A stretch of DNA of 64,000 nucleotides from NCBI GenBank assembly GCA_947568835.1, contig OX387609.1:4964001-5028000 (forward strand), written 5' to 3'. The DNA is from Protonemura montana. Lineage: Eukaryota; Arthropoda; Insecta; Plecoptera; Nemouridae. Below are positions 61,379 through 64,000 of the stretch, piece after piece; the first letter of the stretch is position 1; every line of letters starts with the position of its first letter. The notes beneath the pieces are model-generated. The model had not been told where the DNA came from. It saw nothing but the letters and a program-made list of their open reading frames with translations, and made no database searches. The position numbers and the translations under genes were made by a program.

Positions 61379-62839
61379 CTACTTGAAAATAACAATAATG
61401 TTTCTACTCTACCCATGGAAAAGTGTCTATACAAAATGTTACCAGCTTAACATTTTCCCCCACAATTTGGAACCCCGGGCAGAGTTACACATTTTCGTCA
61501 CGAAAACGTTGAAGTGCTGTGAAATGTGAATAATAATTACATTTCTGTTACACCGATGTTTTGAAAGATGACGAAGTAGTACGAACAGACTGCTGGAAAA
61601 CGTTACGGAATTGTTTGTCTTTCTAAAATTAATTACACAATTATCCTAAGAGCACACAAAATAATGTAATTGTCGGTATTAAACGATGTTTGCACCTTAG
61701 ATATCAAAAAGCAGAGTGCGCAAAGTAACACTGGAAAAATTGTCAACATTTTCTTCCGATATTTACATCTACATAGCGAGCACTTCTGCTATGTAAATGT
61801 TTCCATTTCGAATTTCACGAAATGATACCGTGTGAGACAGATGTGTCATTCATTCGGCAAGCTATTCGATACCATGATGTCAGTCGTTTGACATATGCTA
61901 TGTCACTATGATTTGTGACCTTTCGAATGTTGCCAGAGAGCGGGTATAAACATCATATAAACATTCTCCTATAAACACTTGGAGCAAGATGGCTGAGACA
62001 CTTATTGCTAAAACACGTGTGGTCTGTGGCTTGGATTGATATCATTTCGAGGATGAGCATATGCACATAGACAGTGCCGCGTGATGGGGGAATTGGCATA
62101 ATTGACATAGCACTTACTAATCTTAAAACTAAGGAATCAAACACAAGGTGCACAGCGCACAAGCTAAGTTGAAATATTCCAACTTCCTTGTGCTCTGTAC
62201 TTTTGTCAACGAATCACAGAGCGTTATTTTAACAAACATGGCGGGCGTTGACCATATGATCGCTTCCGAAGGACGAAGTGGGACGTTTTTTTTGCTCTGA
62301 TTTTAGACTTCGTACATATGTTAAAAAAAACTATTGCTACCCGAATGCTATTTTATGAAATTACTCGAAGAGTTCGACGTTGAATTCGGTGACAATCCTA
62401 ATGTAAACAATAATATATTTCGATATAACCTCAAATGTAACCTAATGAAATCGCAAGTGACAGCTGAGACAAAGTCTTCTATGTATAACGCAGGATTCGA
62501 AACTGAAGGCTGTCGGTTACCGTTAAATTCGCTCTGTCGGTATGCTTGTGCTGATTGCTATGTCAATTGTGGGTTGCTAGAGCATTTAACTTGCTGCACG
62601 AAGCGATGCACAGATTGGGTGGGTCGAAGTTGGCGGCTCATCAAGTTAACAATATGCTCTTGGGATCGGATTAAGTTTCAGGAGTGTTTGCAACTTATTT
62701 GTTCAAGCTGAGTACAGTACCGTTAGTTAAAGTGATTACAATCCTTGCGTTATAGAGACCGTTGTTACACTGTCATACGTTTTTTTTTTTTAGTATTTAT
62801 AGATTCTTATTGGTAGATTTACATATATTGATTTCTTGG
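61379..62839. other. Intronic/intergenic stretch without confirmed gene
   Basis: AT-rich. A 125-codon Cys-containing + frame at 62334-62711 has no recognisable domain and could be chance. Nothing else is supported. Confidence 0.35.
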
Positions 62840-62945
62840 GTTTAACTACGCGCTGTTTTGACAACGGGCAATGCGCCACTGGTCTAATGGCGTCGGCGAA
62901 TGAGTGGATGATGACGAGGATGATGATGGACCTAGTCTAGGTTCA
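62840..62945 (-). mobile_element. 5S-headed SINE, 5'-truncated (copy G)
   Basis: The + strand reads TACGCGCTGTTTTGACAACG, CCACTGGTCTAATGGCGTCG, GCGAATGAGTGGATGATGAC and GATGATGGACCTAGTCTAGG, equal to the 3' end of copy B in the same orientation. Confidence 0.85.
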
Positions 62946-64000
62946 TCTAGGCATATAGATCTTGTATCCATCATATCACAACTCATTATTTCCTCTACGC
63001 TGTTACCATCACAACGACGAAGAGATTCATAGATTTTTCATCACCGAGAAATTAAGGAAGGCCATTCATTTTCCAGCTAGCTACCACGCTTTGTATATTT
63101 TATAGAAAATTAGCCGTATTTTGCCACTTTTTATAATTTGCTCTTTAACAAAAACAAATGGCACCGATTATTTCTCATATAAATCTGATGTTGGAATATA
63201 TAAACAGACTGAAACCGTTCGTTCCTCTAGCACAAGATTTCTTTAGGTTTTTCTTTCATAATGAATGATAATTCGTATCCAACTCAAGTAAGGGAAGAGG
63301 AGGAGGGGGGCGGAGAAGTCGAGGCGGAAAATAATTAGACTCCAAAAGAAAATTGAAGACGAATTTCCCGGCTTGTTTATTCGCTGGTGCGAACAGAGAG
63401 AGAGAAACTGCGCCGGTCGTCTTTTAAAAAATCAGATAGGTGCTTTAATTTGATAAAAATTAAGTAGAATTTTTCTTTCACTGCCTCTCACCCAATTGTC
63501 AAAAGAGACAATCGGGGGAACGATGGCAATTTTCACAAAAAAAAAAACCTCGCACTATTGAAAATACGCTAAAAGTTTCAGACGAGAAAATGTTTTATCC
63601 AAAGAAAAAAAAAAAAGTTTCAATTATTTATCAGAAAAGTTGGTCATGCCGCTATTCGTCATACAGCTATTGATGCATTAGGAATAATTACGTAACTTTC
63701 GAAACAATTACAGGCAATATTTTTAAAAGAGTAAATACGCTAACCCTATGGCGATAACAGTCAAAACAAACCTTAGAATGACCGAAGGTACAACTAACCT
63801 AACATTCCTAGGTTTTGTAAATCTAAGCCTTGAACAAAAGCCAAAAAAAAATCAAATTCGACCCCAAGTGCATGCACCCCCGGTTCACACTAACATTTCC
63901 TTATTTTCGCTGACCTCTCCCCTAGGAAAAAACCTGACATTTAAATCACCCCCTAGTTGACATTCAACGTCACTGCATAGTTCGACGGAAACCTACTAAA
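62946..64000. other. Intronic/intergenic stretch without gene
   Basis: AT-rich sequence with A and T runs and a G-rich stretch (GAGGAGGGGGGCGG) near 63,300. I see no gene, RNA or known repeat. Confidence 0.4.

Overview
The window is animal nuclear DNA, almost certainly from an insect. It is AT-rich and intron-rich, has GT-AG splice sites, and has no operons or ribosome binding sites. The insect order cannot be fixed from the sequence.

Region 1 (1 to about 10,930, minus strand) holds the 3' part of pumilio, which encodes the PUF-family RNA-binding translational repressor. Twelve coding exons can be joined with consistent splice phases into one frame of 737 residues plus stop. The frame starts in a Gln-rich segment (LFRSQ), passes through conserved N-terminal blocks, and ends in a complete eight-repeat PUF domain and a GPIGPP tail. 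All eight RNA-contact triplets are canonical, so the protein should bind UGUANAUA. Two perfect UGUACAUA sites lie in its own 3' UTR, which suggests autoregulation. The true N-terminus and several expected upstream exons are missing or unrecognised.

Region 2 (about 10,930 to 64,000, 53 kb) has no long coding ORF that I can defend. I read it as giant 5' intron(s) and/or upstream DNA of pumilio. Two GC-rich minus-strand blocks, at 55.2-55.4 kb and 56.8-56.95 kb, look like possible alternative first exons. Each ends at a donor in phase 0, which matches the first visible pumilio exon, but this is inference.

The 53 kb region is dominated by repeats. (a) A SINE family with a 5S-rRNA-derived head has one complete copy with a 15-bp target-site duplication at 40.1-40.55 kb, another near-complete copy, a double-headed copy and several fragments. 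(b) A family carrying a 54-bp sequence is dispersed as single units and amplified into a tandem array inside an inverted-repeat element at 35.0-36.2 kb. (c) A family of small inverted-repeat elements clusters at 52.6-60.6 kb and includes a 402-bp foldback with 146-bp arms. (d) A family of about 150-250 bp has four copies. (e) A near-perfect hairpin encloses a tRNA-like sequence. (f) A 114-bp sequence is tandemly triplicated. There are also long C tracts and a (GAT)22 microsatellite.

No conventional rRNA gene, functional tRNA gene, CRISPR array or prokaryotic feature is present.
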